Of a stretch of DNA of 48,638 nt, positions 41,522 to 48,638 are shown piece by piece. The stretch spans positions 1 through 48,638 of the IMG/VR virus record IMGVR_UViG_3300049157_000025; one strand, written 5' to 3'. The notes beneath the pieces were generated by a model. The model searched no databases. It had not been told where the DNA came from and was given only the letters and a program-made list of their open reading frames with translations. The translations under genes were made by a program, and so were the position numbers. Each line of letters opens with the position of its first letter. Positions within the stretch are counted from its first letter, which is position 1. This DNA is from a virus.

Positions 41522-44232
41522 TGAGTCGTTTACCAGCACTTTTTATTGACATTGTAGACTCCACAGGCAGCCCTGTTAGTGGTGGCAAAGCTTTCTTCTA
41601 TGAAACCGACACGACAAACCTCCTAACAACGTACAGTGATCCAGCTAAGGCGGTTGCAAACACTAATCCTATTATCTCTGGGGCCGACGGGAAAATTGGT
41701 CCTGTTTATATGCAGGATAACACTGCATATACGGTTGTTGAGAAGGATGCTTCTGATGTTACACTGAGAACCCAAGATGGTGTTTATAGTGTTCTTCTGT
41801 CTTCTACTGTACTAGACAAGTTTGCGGTCTCTCCTCTTGATTATGGTGCTGTAGCAGACGGAGTTACTGATGATGCTTCAGCTATACAACAAGCTGTTAC
41901 TGCGGCTGGGGAAGGTGGTGTTGTGGATTTAGGGGGCCGCATTTATAAGTGTGACTCTACAATTTCTTTTGCTAACAATAGGGTTACTTTTGGAAATGGT
42001 AAGTTGGATGGTACAGACTGCCCAACTGAATTTCTAAAGGCATCCGGGTCACTAGGCGCTAACAATACTCTAACAGCAAATGCGGCAGCTGGAGATACAC
42101 TTGTTTCTCTAACCAATGTCACAGGCTTATCTATAGGAGATTTGTTAAACATACAAGATTCAGATACGGTCCCCGGAACAAACAGCACCAACGGAGAAAT
42201 AGTAGAGATATCTTCCGTAAGCTCTTTAGACGCGAATTTACAAGCACCTCTTTTTGGAGATTATGCAACAGCAACTTCCGCCATAGCTAATAAAATAACT
42301 GCAGTTGAGGACTTACATTTACATGATTTACAAATTATCGGAGGAGCAGACGAGACTATATCTCTTGTTAATTGTAGACGGGCTAAAGTGCAAAACGTCC
42401 ATTGTGTGAGTAACTCCAGTGATCCTGTATTAATGATTTCCGGGTGCAACATAGTAGACGTTAAAAATTTAAATATATTAGGTAAGTCTGGTGAAGATGA
42501 AGGCATAATAATAGCCCAAGCTTCTCAACACGTTACTATCGAAGACTATTATACAACTGCTATTGGTCCAACTGTCTATGTCTCTTCAAACTTCTCTATC
42601 CAAAAAACTGGGTCTGCTAAAGGGTTACAACGTTATATAAATGTCAGTCGAATGCGTACGGACTATTTAGCCGACGCAAGCTCAACAACAGGTGTATTTT
42701 TAGACGCTTCGGCACAATACGTAACCTTTGACAATGCTATTATACGAGTAGAAGATGAGGGTACAGGGTATAATGCCTTTACAGTAAACTCTTACTCCAC
42801 AGAACTTAGAAGCTGCGAAGTTTACGCCATAGGGGATGCTGGTACTATATTACCAATCACAGCTTCGCAATCCTCCGTAAATTTTACTTCGGTAAACAAG
42901 CACTACTTAAAATTGGTGAACTGTAAACTCTTCGCTGCTGAAGACTTTTCCTTACAGTTAGGGGCTCCAAATATGGATTTTGTCCTTTTGGACAATGTTG
43001 AATGCACAGGAGGTGGGAGACTTACCATAAACACCTTAACAGGTCTAAGTGCTGTTCCAGAACTACAAATTAGGGGAGGGCTGTATAAAGATTTAACAAT
43101 TACTGGAGGGTCTGGAAGAACGTTTCAAAAAGTAAAGATTTCCAACACTTCTATTGATGGAATATTAATTTGCACTTTAGCCGATGAGCTAGCACTTAGT
43201 AATGTTAGGGCAGATGAAATAGATCTAACATCTGTGTTGGACTTAAACATTTCTGATGTAAAAATAGATCAGTCGGCTATTTCAGGGGATGCCGCCCTTA
43301 GTGTTGATAATTCAGGTATAACAACTGTTTCTGCTTTTATAACAAGTTCACTAATCAAAGCCAATGTAGCCGACAAAAGCGCAGTTTACATGTCTGACAT
43401 GAATAATTTGTTTATTTCAAACTGCAAACTTGAGATGACATCCGGGGTGGGGTTTTACCCCCTAGAGCTTGCAGGTAATTGCCAAAAAGTTTTCATAAAT
43501 AATAATTTATTTCAAAGACTAAACATTGGAGACTTTGGTTTGGTAATTGAAGAAGTGGTCAATGGTATAGTAGATAATAATATTTTTTCGAATGGAGCTG
43601 TAACTGTCACAGGAACGAATTTTAGTTTAGCTGTCGGCACCAACAACATGTATAGTAATACTCTAAATACTCTACCTAGACTTGATGGTACTGTAGACAG
43701 AAACCCTGCAATTTACACACTTCATTTATCTAACGCTAGAGTTTGGGATGATTTCACATCTTTCTTACCGCTTGCCGCTGCATCCGACGATCTTGGTTTT
43801 TTTGGGTCTCCACCTATACATCTACGTAGTTTAGATTCCAACGGCATTTCAACAATTGGAGAAGCGTCGATCCCTTTTTCTTTACCGCATGAGGAAATCA
43901 GTCTTATAGACACTTCAACATTTCTAGATGTGGAATTCTTGGTTGATGTTGCCGTAACTAGATTAGCAAATACTAGCGCAGAGTTAGATTCAATAGTGTA
44001 TATGAAGACAGAAACCCTATCTACTATTACAGCAGATACATCTGCCCCTACAGGCGCAAATTTTGCCGATATTACAACTGTCACTTTAGCTCATACAATA
44101 CCGGCCGGCGCTTTTCATCACACTGAGTTTGTTTTAAGGCTGCGGGCGCATATTGATGATACTGGAGGGTCTGGCCCTATTTTCATGACAATTTATAGGG
44201 TAAGAGTTAGCTATAATAATACTTTTGATTAA
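41521..44232 (+). CDS. Tailspike with beta-helix domain
   Basis: A 903-residue protein. Residues 1-100 (LPALFIDIVDSTGSPVSGGK, GADGKIGPVYMQDNTAYTVV) match the head-binding pattern of P22-type tailspikes. SPLDYGAVADGVTDDASAIQQA (about 104) begins a pectate-lyase-3 type right-handed beta-helix that runs to about 700. The last 150 residues (LANTSAELDSIVYMKTE onward) form a beta-sandwich-like end. The helix would bind and perhaps cleave host surface polysaccharide. Catalytic residues cannot be assigned from sequence alone. Confidence 0.88.
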   Translation: MSRLPALFIDIVDSTGSPVSGGKAFFYETDTTNLLTTYSDPAKAVANTNPIISGADGKIGPVYMQDNTAYTVVEKDASDVTLRTQDGVYSVLLSSTVLDKFAVSPLDYGAVADGVTDDASAIQQAVTAAGEGGVVDLGGRIYKCDSTISFANNRVTFGNGKLDGTDCPTEFLKASGSLGANNTLTANAAAGDTLVSLTNVTGLSIGDLLNIQDSDTVPGTNSTNGEIVEISSVSSLDANLQAPLFGDYATATSAIANKITAVEDLHLHDLQIIGGADETISLVNCRRAKVQNVHCVSNSSDPVLMISGCNIVDVKNLNILGKSGEDEGIIIAQASQHVTIEDYYTTAIGPTVYVSSNFSIQKTGSAKGLQRYINVSRMRTDYLADASSTTGVFLDASAQYVTFDNAIIRVEDEGTGYNAFTVNSYSTELRSCEVYAIGDAGTILPITASQSSVNFTSVNKHYLKLVNCKLFAAEDFSLQLGAPNMDFVLLDNVECTGGGRLTINTLTGLSAVPELQIRGGLYKDLTITGGSGRTFQKVKISNTSIDGILICTLADELALSNVRADEIDLTSVLDLNISDVKIDQSAISGDAALSVDNSGITTVSAFITSSLIKANVADKSAVYMSDMNNLFISNCKLEMTSGVGFYPLELAGNCQKVFINNNLFQRLNIGDFGLVIEEVVNGIVDNNIFSNGAVTVTGTNFSLAVGTNNMYSNTLNTLPRLDGTVDRNPAIYTLHLSNARVWDDFTSFLPLAAASDDLGFFGSPPIHLRSLDSNGISTIGEASIPFSLPHEEISLIDTSTFLDVEFLVDVAVTRLANTSAELDSIVYMKTETLSTITADTSAPTGANFADITTVTLAHTIPAGAFHHTEFVLRLRAHIDDTGGSGPIFMTIYRVRVSYNNTFD

Positions 44233-44266
44233 GGAACATATCTAATATATACAAAAGGATTTCATC

Positions 44267-44680
44267 ATGAAAACATTCATCCAAAATCTACTTTTTGTCC
44301 TAGCCGGCGGATTAGCTGTCGGAATTGGAGTTTCTTTTGCCAACTCCCCTGGTCAACCGGCCATTGTTGAGCTATCCGAGCGAATTGCTACCAATATGTT
44401 TCGCCCATGCATCTACCCTACAAGCGGGTGGTCAACCATCGACTCTGACAACTCTGGAGCTAACCTGAGCGGTCAGATGGAGACATGGTCAACCTACGCC
44501 ATTCAGTGTGACGCTGATGCATATGTTTCTTGGGGAGACTCCTCAGTTGCAACAGACAGTAGCGATGGATGGCTAGCTGCGGGAGCCATCGTCCGGTTCA
44601 GCACAGGCGGAAATGACTACGTTAGCGTTCTAAACAAAAGTGACGCAACTGCCGACTGTCACTATATACAGTGCATGTAA
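44267..44680 (+). CDS. Exported small beta-sandwich protein
   Basis: A 137-residue protein. The N-terminus KTFIQNLLFVLAGGLAVGIG ending SFANS is a signal peptide or signal anchor. The rest alternates beta stretches (YAIQCDADAYVSWGD, GAIVRFSTGGNDYVSVLN) in a pattern common in small virion proteins, with four cysteines. A phage structural-type domain behind a signal sequence is unusual. Confidence 0.65.
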   Translation: MKTFIQNLLFVLAGGLAVGIGVSFANSPGQPAIVELSERIATNMFRPCIYPTSGWSTIDSDNSGANLSGQMETWSTYAIQCDADAYVSWGDSSVATDSSDGWLAAGAIVRFSTGGNDYVSVLNKSDATADCHYIQCM

Positions 44681-44692
44681 GGAGTTCTTACC

Positions 44693-46204
44693 ATGTCTGA
44701 AATGTTCCGCAAGTGGAATCTTCTTTTTGTCGTTAGCATAGCTGTCCTTATTGTTTTCTTAGCTAACCTAAAGGCAGATCCTGGTTATATTCAACAGCCT
44801 TCTGCAACTAGTGGTTTTGGACCTGTTACGGGCGCTATTTGCATGGCCGATGGGGTATATTTGGAATTTGGCGACGCTTGTGATCCAACCGTTGACGGTG
44901 GGATAGTTTGGTCTGGCAGCTCAATTGATATGTACCACGCAGGAAGCCGCAAGTTCTCTATTGCTTCAAGCCAAAATCAAACTTGGCAAGACCTTGTTGC
45001 TACAGCATCAGGTGGTCCTAGAATGTTGAATGAGGCCGCCACTAGAACAAACCCAGTCTTCACTAACAACGATCTAGATACAGGGGTGGGGTTTAACGGT
45101 ATAAGTGACACGGTGGTTTTGGTATCTGGTGGAACTACTATGTTTGAATGCGAAGAGGATACAGACGACGTTTGCGAAATGTCAGTAGGTCTTAGCTTGG
45201 CTCCTTCGGCAGATCAATCTTTAGCAAACGATGGGGCTATTGCATGCAATAGCAATGCTGTTGCTAGAGTAGCCGGGAGCGGCGGGGCTGTAACTCTCAG
45301 CGCAGACCCCAGCATTAGCGACGGTTACAGAGACGGTCAGTTTTGCGTAATCCAAGGAACAAGCGACGCAAACACCGTTACGATTAACAATGCAACGAAC
45401 GTTGACCTTAGGGGGTCCTCTTCTGTTACCTTAAACCAAGGCGCTACTTTGGTTTTCGTGTGGGATTCTGGAGACTCTCTGTGGTACAGGACCCCTCACC
45501 CACCAACAGCCGCATCAGCGTCTTTCTCCTCACTGTGGTATCATGGCGCTGTATCCACCACCACGATCGTAACTACCGATACCCTTACGAAGATCGCTAC
45601 TTTCGACAATGTTGGTGATGAAGACACAAACTTGAATGCGGTGGGAGATCCAACTACCGATGATGATATTACCATAGCTGCCGGAGCTAGTGGTGTCTAC
45701 AATTTAGGGCTTCAGTCTAGCTTTAGAACAAACACAGGAACAAACAAGGCTTTCAAGGTCTTAGTGTGTTTAGATCTAAACACAGCGCTGACGATCACAG
45801 ATTGTACTAACGCTACCCCTCCTGTTGTTACTTCCGCTTCCCACGGGCTTAGAGTCGGAGATGTTGTTACTATTTCTGGGGTCGGCGGCAACACAGCTTG
45901 CAACGGAGACCATGTTGTTGCAGCATCAGTAACTACTAATACTTTCACTTTAGACGATTTAGACCATTCAGATGTGGTGGGTAGCGGGGCCTACACAACT
46001 GGAGGCACAGTTGACAGAATATGCCCAGGGAACGCAACTATAGCAGCCATTGTAGACTCCTCAGAATTGGAGCGCGCAGCGGTTGTGGGTACTTACACCT
46101 TGTCAGCCTCTGATACAATAAGCGCCTATGTAGCTAACACATCGGATGCAACGGAGTTTGTTACACAACAAATTAATCTCACAGTACAAAGACTAAGTCA
46201 ATAG
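44693..46204 (+). CDS. Fibre-like protein with N-terminal membrane or signal segment
   Basis: A 503-residue protein. Residues 8-27 (LLFVVSIAVLIVFLANLKAD) are a hydrophobic signal or anchor. DTGVGFNGISDTVVLVSGGT and GQFCVIQGTSDANTVTIN are signatures of tail or fibre repeats found in many marine-type phages. Cysteine pairs in the C-terminal part (CTNATPP, GGNTACNGDH, RICPGN) suggest disulphides. It may be a membrane-tethered fibre or a virion protein. Confidence 0.65.
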   Translation: MSEMFRKWNLLFVVSIAVLIVFLANLKADPGYIQQPSATSGFGPVTGAICMADGVYLEFGDACDPTVDGGIVWSGSSIDMYHAGSRKFSIASSQNQTWQDLVATASGGPRMLNEAATRTNPVFTNNDLDTGVGFNGISDTVVLVSGGTTMFECEEDTDDVCEMSVGLSLAPSADQSLANDGAIACNSNAVARVAGSGGAVTLSADPSISDGYRDGQFCVIQGTSDANTVTINNATNVDLRGSSSVTLNQGATLVFVWDSGDSLWYRTPHPPTAASASFSSLWYHGAVSTTTIVTTDTLTKIATFDNVGDEDTNLNAVGDPTTDDDITIAAGASGVYNLGLQSSFRTNTGTNKAFKVLVCLDLNTALTITDCTNATPPVVTSASHGLRVGDVVTISGVGGNTACNGDHVVAASVTTNTFTLDDLDHSDVVGSGAYTTGGTVDRICPGNATIAAIVDSSELERAAVVGTYTLSASDTISAYVANTSDATEFVTQQINLTVQRLSQ

Positions 46205-46214
46205 GAGTTACGCT

Positions 46215-46772
46215 ATGGAGTCTAACAGATATGTAATAACAGCTGCCCTTGCAGCTAGTCTTGGCATCACAGGTACTCTTGTTGGGGCGGGTCTGACAGA
46301 AAAAGAAGGGTTTCGTTTAGACAGAAGTGTTGACCATACGAAGTCCCCAAGCGAAATATCTGGAGTTCAGAACGCTATCAACAACTTTGCTACAAATAGC
46401 GCTTGCCCTGCCCTTATTAATGAAGGGGCTCCATCATGCGTTGCTGATGACGTCTTCCAAATGCGTTTTTCTAGAAATTTCCGGGACGAAAATGGGAATT
46501 TCTTTGGACGTGTAGAAGCCAGCGTAAACGGGAACAACTATCAGGGGGCGCCTACCTTAACTGCTGGTCAAGTTACCCAGCTGAGAAATTTCCTAGTAAA
46601 TAACTTTTGTGAAGAGATCAGAGCCAAAGTTCCGGCTAGTTCATGTGACGCTTCCAATATCTTTGAAGCCAGATTTACCCGCCCTTACGCTTCTCCTCAG
46701 ACCAATGGTTGGTCTGCGAGGGCTGAGGGGATTTTCAGAATGACGTGTTCGGAGGGGGCGCCGGATACCTAA
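46215..46772 (+). CDS. Membrane-anchored or exported protein of unknown function
   Basis: A 185-residue protein. Residues 7-26 (VITAALAASLGITGTLVGAG) are hydrophobic, followed by a soluble domain with six cysteines and repeated FQMRFSRNFRDENG and FEARFTRPYASPQ motifs, which look like a duplicated small fold. It has AGGAG before the ATG and sits between the fibre-like gene and the lysis genes. The family is not recognised. Confidence 0.6.
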   Translation: MESNRYVITAALAASLGITGTLVGAGLTEKEGFRLDRSVDHTKSPSEISGVQNAINNFATNSACPALINEGAPSCVADDVFQMRFSRNFRDENGNFFGRVEASVNGNNYQGAPTLTAGQVTQLRNFLVNNFCEEIRAKVPASSCDASNIFEARFTRPYASPQTNGWSARAEGIFRMTCSEGAPDT

Positions 46773-46784
46773 CAGGATGTACCA

Positions 46785-47180
46785 ATGGAGTTTGTTGTCC
46801 CTCTTCTGGAGACTTTCGTAACACAGGCTGCAGAAGCCGCTAAAGTCGCTACGATAACACTTAGTTTCGGTGATGCTGTTAGCGGAGCTGTAGGAGGAGG
46901 TGTCCCTCTAACTGCTGTTCTAACTTACCTTGGTTTGAAGAAGTACAAGAATAGCAAAAACGGAACCGCAAATTGGAGGGAGGTGTTCAAGTATTCCTTA
47001 GAGAATATTTCAGATGAACTAAAGGCGGGTCGACAGCTCGCAGAGCAGCAACTAGAGCTTCAGAAAAAACAGCTAGATTGGATGATGAACTCAGAGATTT
47101 CGGATGCTAGAGTAGAAGACCGTCTGAAGCTTCTTAGAGAAGAGATTAGAGACATTCATACCGACCTTCGTCAACGTTAG
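46785..47180 (+). CDS. Membrane protein with cytoplasmic coiled coil
   Basis: A 131-residue protein. A hydrophobic segment (about 26-50, with a Gly-rich VSGAVGGGVPLT) is followed by a basic turn KKYKNSKNG and a long coiled coil (ELKAGRQLAEQQLELQKKQL). It lies just before the endolysin and could be a holin, antiholin or spanin relative. Nothing decides which. Confidence 0.55.
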   Translation: MEFVVPLLETFVTQAAEAAKVATITLSFGDAVSGAVGGGVPLTAVLTYLGLKKYKNSKNGTANWREVFKYSLENISDELKAGRQLAEQQLELQKKQLDWMMNSEISDARVEDRLKLLREEIRDIHTDLRQR

Positions 47181-47191
47181 GAAGTAGAATT

Positions 47192-47680
47192 ATGACAGGT
47201 CTTAGGAAACCTTTTGAGATCGAGGAAATTGTTGTTCATTGTGCAGACACCCCAAACGGATATGCTAGGTACACTATTGAAGATATTGACGAGTGGCACG
47301 CAGACCGTGGCTGGTGTCGGCCGTCTTCGGCTTCATCTGGAGGCATATGGCCTCATGTGGGTTACCATTACGTAATCCAGACGGATGGTAAAGTAGAAGC
47401 GGGTAGGGGACTGGATGAGATAGGTTCCCATGCCCTTGGTCATAACATAAAATCAATTGGTGTTTGCCTTGTCGGACAAACATCGTTTACAATAGATCAA
47501 TGGAAATCTTTGCGGAACCTAATTCATGTTTTACGAAATATGTTACCGCAACAACTTAGGGTACTTGGACATCGTGACATAGCAAGGAAAACTTGTCCTG
47601 GGTTCGATGTCAGTAGCTGGTTTTATGAAACAGCCCATGACCCTTTAGAAGGTCATGTGTGCAAGGAGCGTAAGAAATGA
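47192..47680 (+). CDS. Endolysin, N-acetylmuramoyl-L-alanine amidase (Amidase_2, T7 lysozyme-like)
   Basis: A 162-residue protein. Zinc ligands are His in VVHCADTP (residue 17), His in LGHRDIA (near 129) and Cys in RKTCPGFD (near 137); the Lys next to that Cys and the Tyr of GYHYVI match catalytic residues of T7 lysozyme. It cleaves the bond between muramic acid and L-alanine in peptidoglycan. It has no signal peptide, so release depends on the holin encoded next. Confidence 0.92.
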   Translation: MTGLRKPFEIEEIVVHCADTPNGYARYTIEDIDEWHADRGWCRPSSASSGGIWPHVGYHYVIQTDGKVEAGRGLDEIGSHALGHNIKSIGVCLVGQTSFTIDQWKSLRNLIHVLRNMLPQQLRVLGHRDIARKTCPGFDVSSWFYETAHDPLEGHVCKERKK

Positions 47681-47964
47681 GTGAATCTGTAGAAAAAGCA
47701 ACAAAGGGCGTGCCGAAGGATGATGGCCCTTGGAGCCGAAAATTCCTCACCACCGTAATTGGAGCTGGTGCCATCTGGTTGGTGTGCACTGTTCTTTTAT
47801 TTTTTGCTGTTCTCAACGTGAATGGGGCTGCTGACTCTGCCGTAAAGCTGGGTCTAGATGCCGCTTTGTGGTCTAGTCTTTCCAAGACTCTTTTACTTAT
47901 CGCGGTAGCAGGTTATGGAATCATCAACGTTGCTGAAAAGCATGTCTTAACCAAGAACAAATGA
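47677..47964 (+). CDS. Holin candidate, two membrane segments
   Basis: A 95-residue protein overlapping the amidase by four bases. It has two hydrophobic segments (about 28-50 IGAGAIWLVCTVLLFFAVL and 68-85 LSKTLLLIAVAGYGI), a charged N-terminus and a short basic C-terminus. This class II topology and its place after the amidase fit a holin. The sequence does not belong to a family I can name. Confidence 0.65.
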   Translation: MSESVEKATKGVPKDDGPWSRKFLTTVIGAGAIWLVCTVLLFFAVLNVNGAADSAVKLGLDAALWSSLSKTLLLIAVAGYGIINVAEKHVLTKNK

Positions 47965-48263
47965 AATCTCTTTGGAAAACTTTGACTGGCATGGTCGGCG
48001 TCTTGGCGGCAGCTGCAGGCGCCGTCCTAGCTCTTTTTTGGTGGAGAGATAACCAAAAAACAGCCTCTAAACAGCTTAAAAAACAGGCTAAGGAGCAGCT
48101 CGAGCAGGTAAAAGCTAGGAGCAAGAAGGAAATTGAAAAGGCAAAAGCGGAAGCAGACGAGCTTTGGCTTTCTGATCAGAATGAGTTTGCTAAAAAGGTA
48201 AAAAATGAGACACAGAACATGGACGCTGTCGAGCTATTTGATCGTCTTGTTAACAAGCAGTAA
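47961..48263 (+). CDS. Inner-membrane spanin candidate (Rz-like)
   Basis: A 100-residue protein overlapping the holin candidate by four bases. One N-terminal membrane segment (about 8-27) is followed by a coiled coil rich in Lys, Glu and Gln (QLKKQAKEQLEQVKARSKK), the layout of i-spanins. A second gene is nested in its last 59 bases in another frame, as Rz1 is with Rz. The partner would complete outer-membrane disruption. Confidence 0.65.
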   Translation: MKSLWKTLTGMVGVLAAAAGAVLALFWWRDNQKTASKQLKKQAKEQLEQVKARSKKEIEKAKAEADELWLSDQNEFAKKVKNETQNMDAVELFDRLVNKQ

Positions 48264-48638
48264 TTTATTCGCCCAAAAGTTACCTGAGTATCTAGACGAC
48301 ATGGTGCCTTCCCCTGATAGTCCTCTAAAACTAATCACCATACCTTCAGACGCCCCACTCCCAAAAGTACTGGATGATGGAACATGGTTGCTGTCTCCCC
48401 CAACTGTTGAAGGGGTGTCTACTATTCTATTGCATTATTCATACATGCCAGCCATCTTCGAAAGGTATCGGGATATAAATGACGCAGCTTGGAGAGTATC
48501 CATCAAGGCTGTGTCTGAAACTCTAAGAGCAAAACACAACCTTGACTTGGCAGAAGTCAGTTCTGATGCCGCTTCTAATTGGCCAACTTGGCAAGTTATT
48601 CTTTTAACAGCCGCAACAGCTGTGGTCGCCGCTACAAT
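48205..48638 (+). CDS. Nested gene with signal peptide, cut by window edge
   Basis: I read this frame from the ATG at 48205, inside the end of the spanin candidate and in the +1 frame. The start MRHRTWTLSSYLIVLLTSS, then NLFAQ, is a good signal peptide. It stays open for 144 codons to the window edge and ends in a hydrophobic segment (WQVILLTAATAVVAAT). The position suits an outer-membrane spanin, but there is no lipobox Cys and it is longer than usual with a second membrane segment. It is either an atypical spanin or another periplasmic lysis protein. Confidence 0.6.
   Translation, partial: MRHRTWTLSSYLIVLLTSSNLFAQKLPEYLDDMVPSPDSPLKLITIPSDAPLPKVLDDGTWLLSPPTVEGVSTILLHYSYMPAIFERYRDINDAAWRVSIKAVSETLRAKHNLDLAEVSSDAASNWPTWQVILLTAATAVVAAT

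Overview
The window reads as about 48.6 kb of a tailed-phage genome of the short-tailed P22 type. The late genes follow the P22 plan: small and large terminase, P22-like portal, scaffold, coat, a gp4-like adaptor, a gp10-like nozzle protein, three ejection-type proteins and a P22-like tailspike with a beta-helix. The host is inferred to be Gram-negative, because the phage has a T7-type amidase, a holin candidate, an inner-membrane spanin candidate and a lipobox protein. One small early protein resembles a STAS-like family I associate with myxobacteria and relatives, which is only a weak host clue. No integrase, repressor, DNA polymerase or tRNA gene was recognised. Both window edges cut genes, so the genome continues on each side.

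Layout. Positions 1-12759 are transcribed leftward and hold the early genes. These are an uracil-DNA-glycosylase-like protein (cut by the edge), a Sak4-like ATPase, a Cas4-like Fe-S nuclease, an SNF2-like helicase, a RepA/DnaB-like ATPase, a MazG-like protein, a lipoprotein with an HExxH motif, a pentapeptide-repeat protein and many small unknowns. Positions 12760-13064 are a divergent control region with three copies of a TATGAC-N6-GTCATA inverted repeat. Positions 13065-21294 run rightward. They hold a CxxCxGxG zinc-finger gene and then eight tandem paralogues of a YdcK-like hexapeptide-repeat protein, interrupted by a Dam-type adenine methylase. Positions 21450-44232 are the packaging and virion genes, including a GroES-like co-chaperonin and a GNAT acetyltransferase. 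Positions 44267-48638 hold exported or fibre-like proteins and a lysis cassette.

The most unusual part is the hexapeptide array. Each copy has a nearly constant N-terminal segment of about 47 residues, then an uninterrupted run of hexads of the form V-x-G-N-A-x. There are 31, 34, 68, 30, 33, 58, 16 and 24 full hexads in the eight genes, about 294 in all. Changes in length are whole multiples of the 18-bp unit, and long identical blocks are shared between cassettes. This suggests a family of beta-solenoid proteins that grows, shrinks and mixes by homologous recombination. The phage carries its own candidate annealing and recombination genes. The methylase sits between copies six and seven and is bounded by an exact 14-bp direct repeat, which points to insertion of a mobile cassette.

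Other points of note are a likely -1 frameshift on a run of nine A (10551-10909), four small genes found from overlapping starts and stops or clear Shine-Dalgarno sites, a signal-peptide gene nested in the end of the spanin candidate, and several proteins in the late region that begin with export-type signals.
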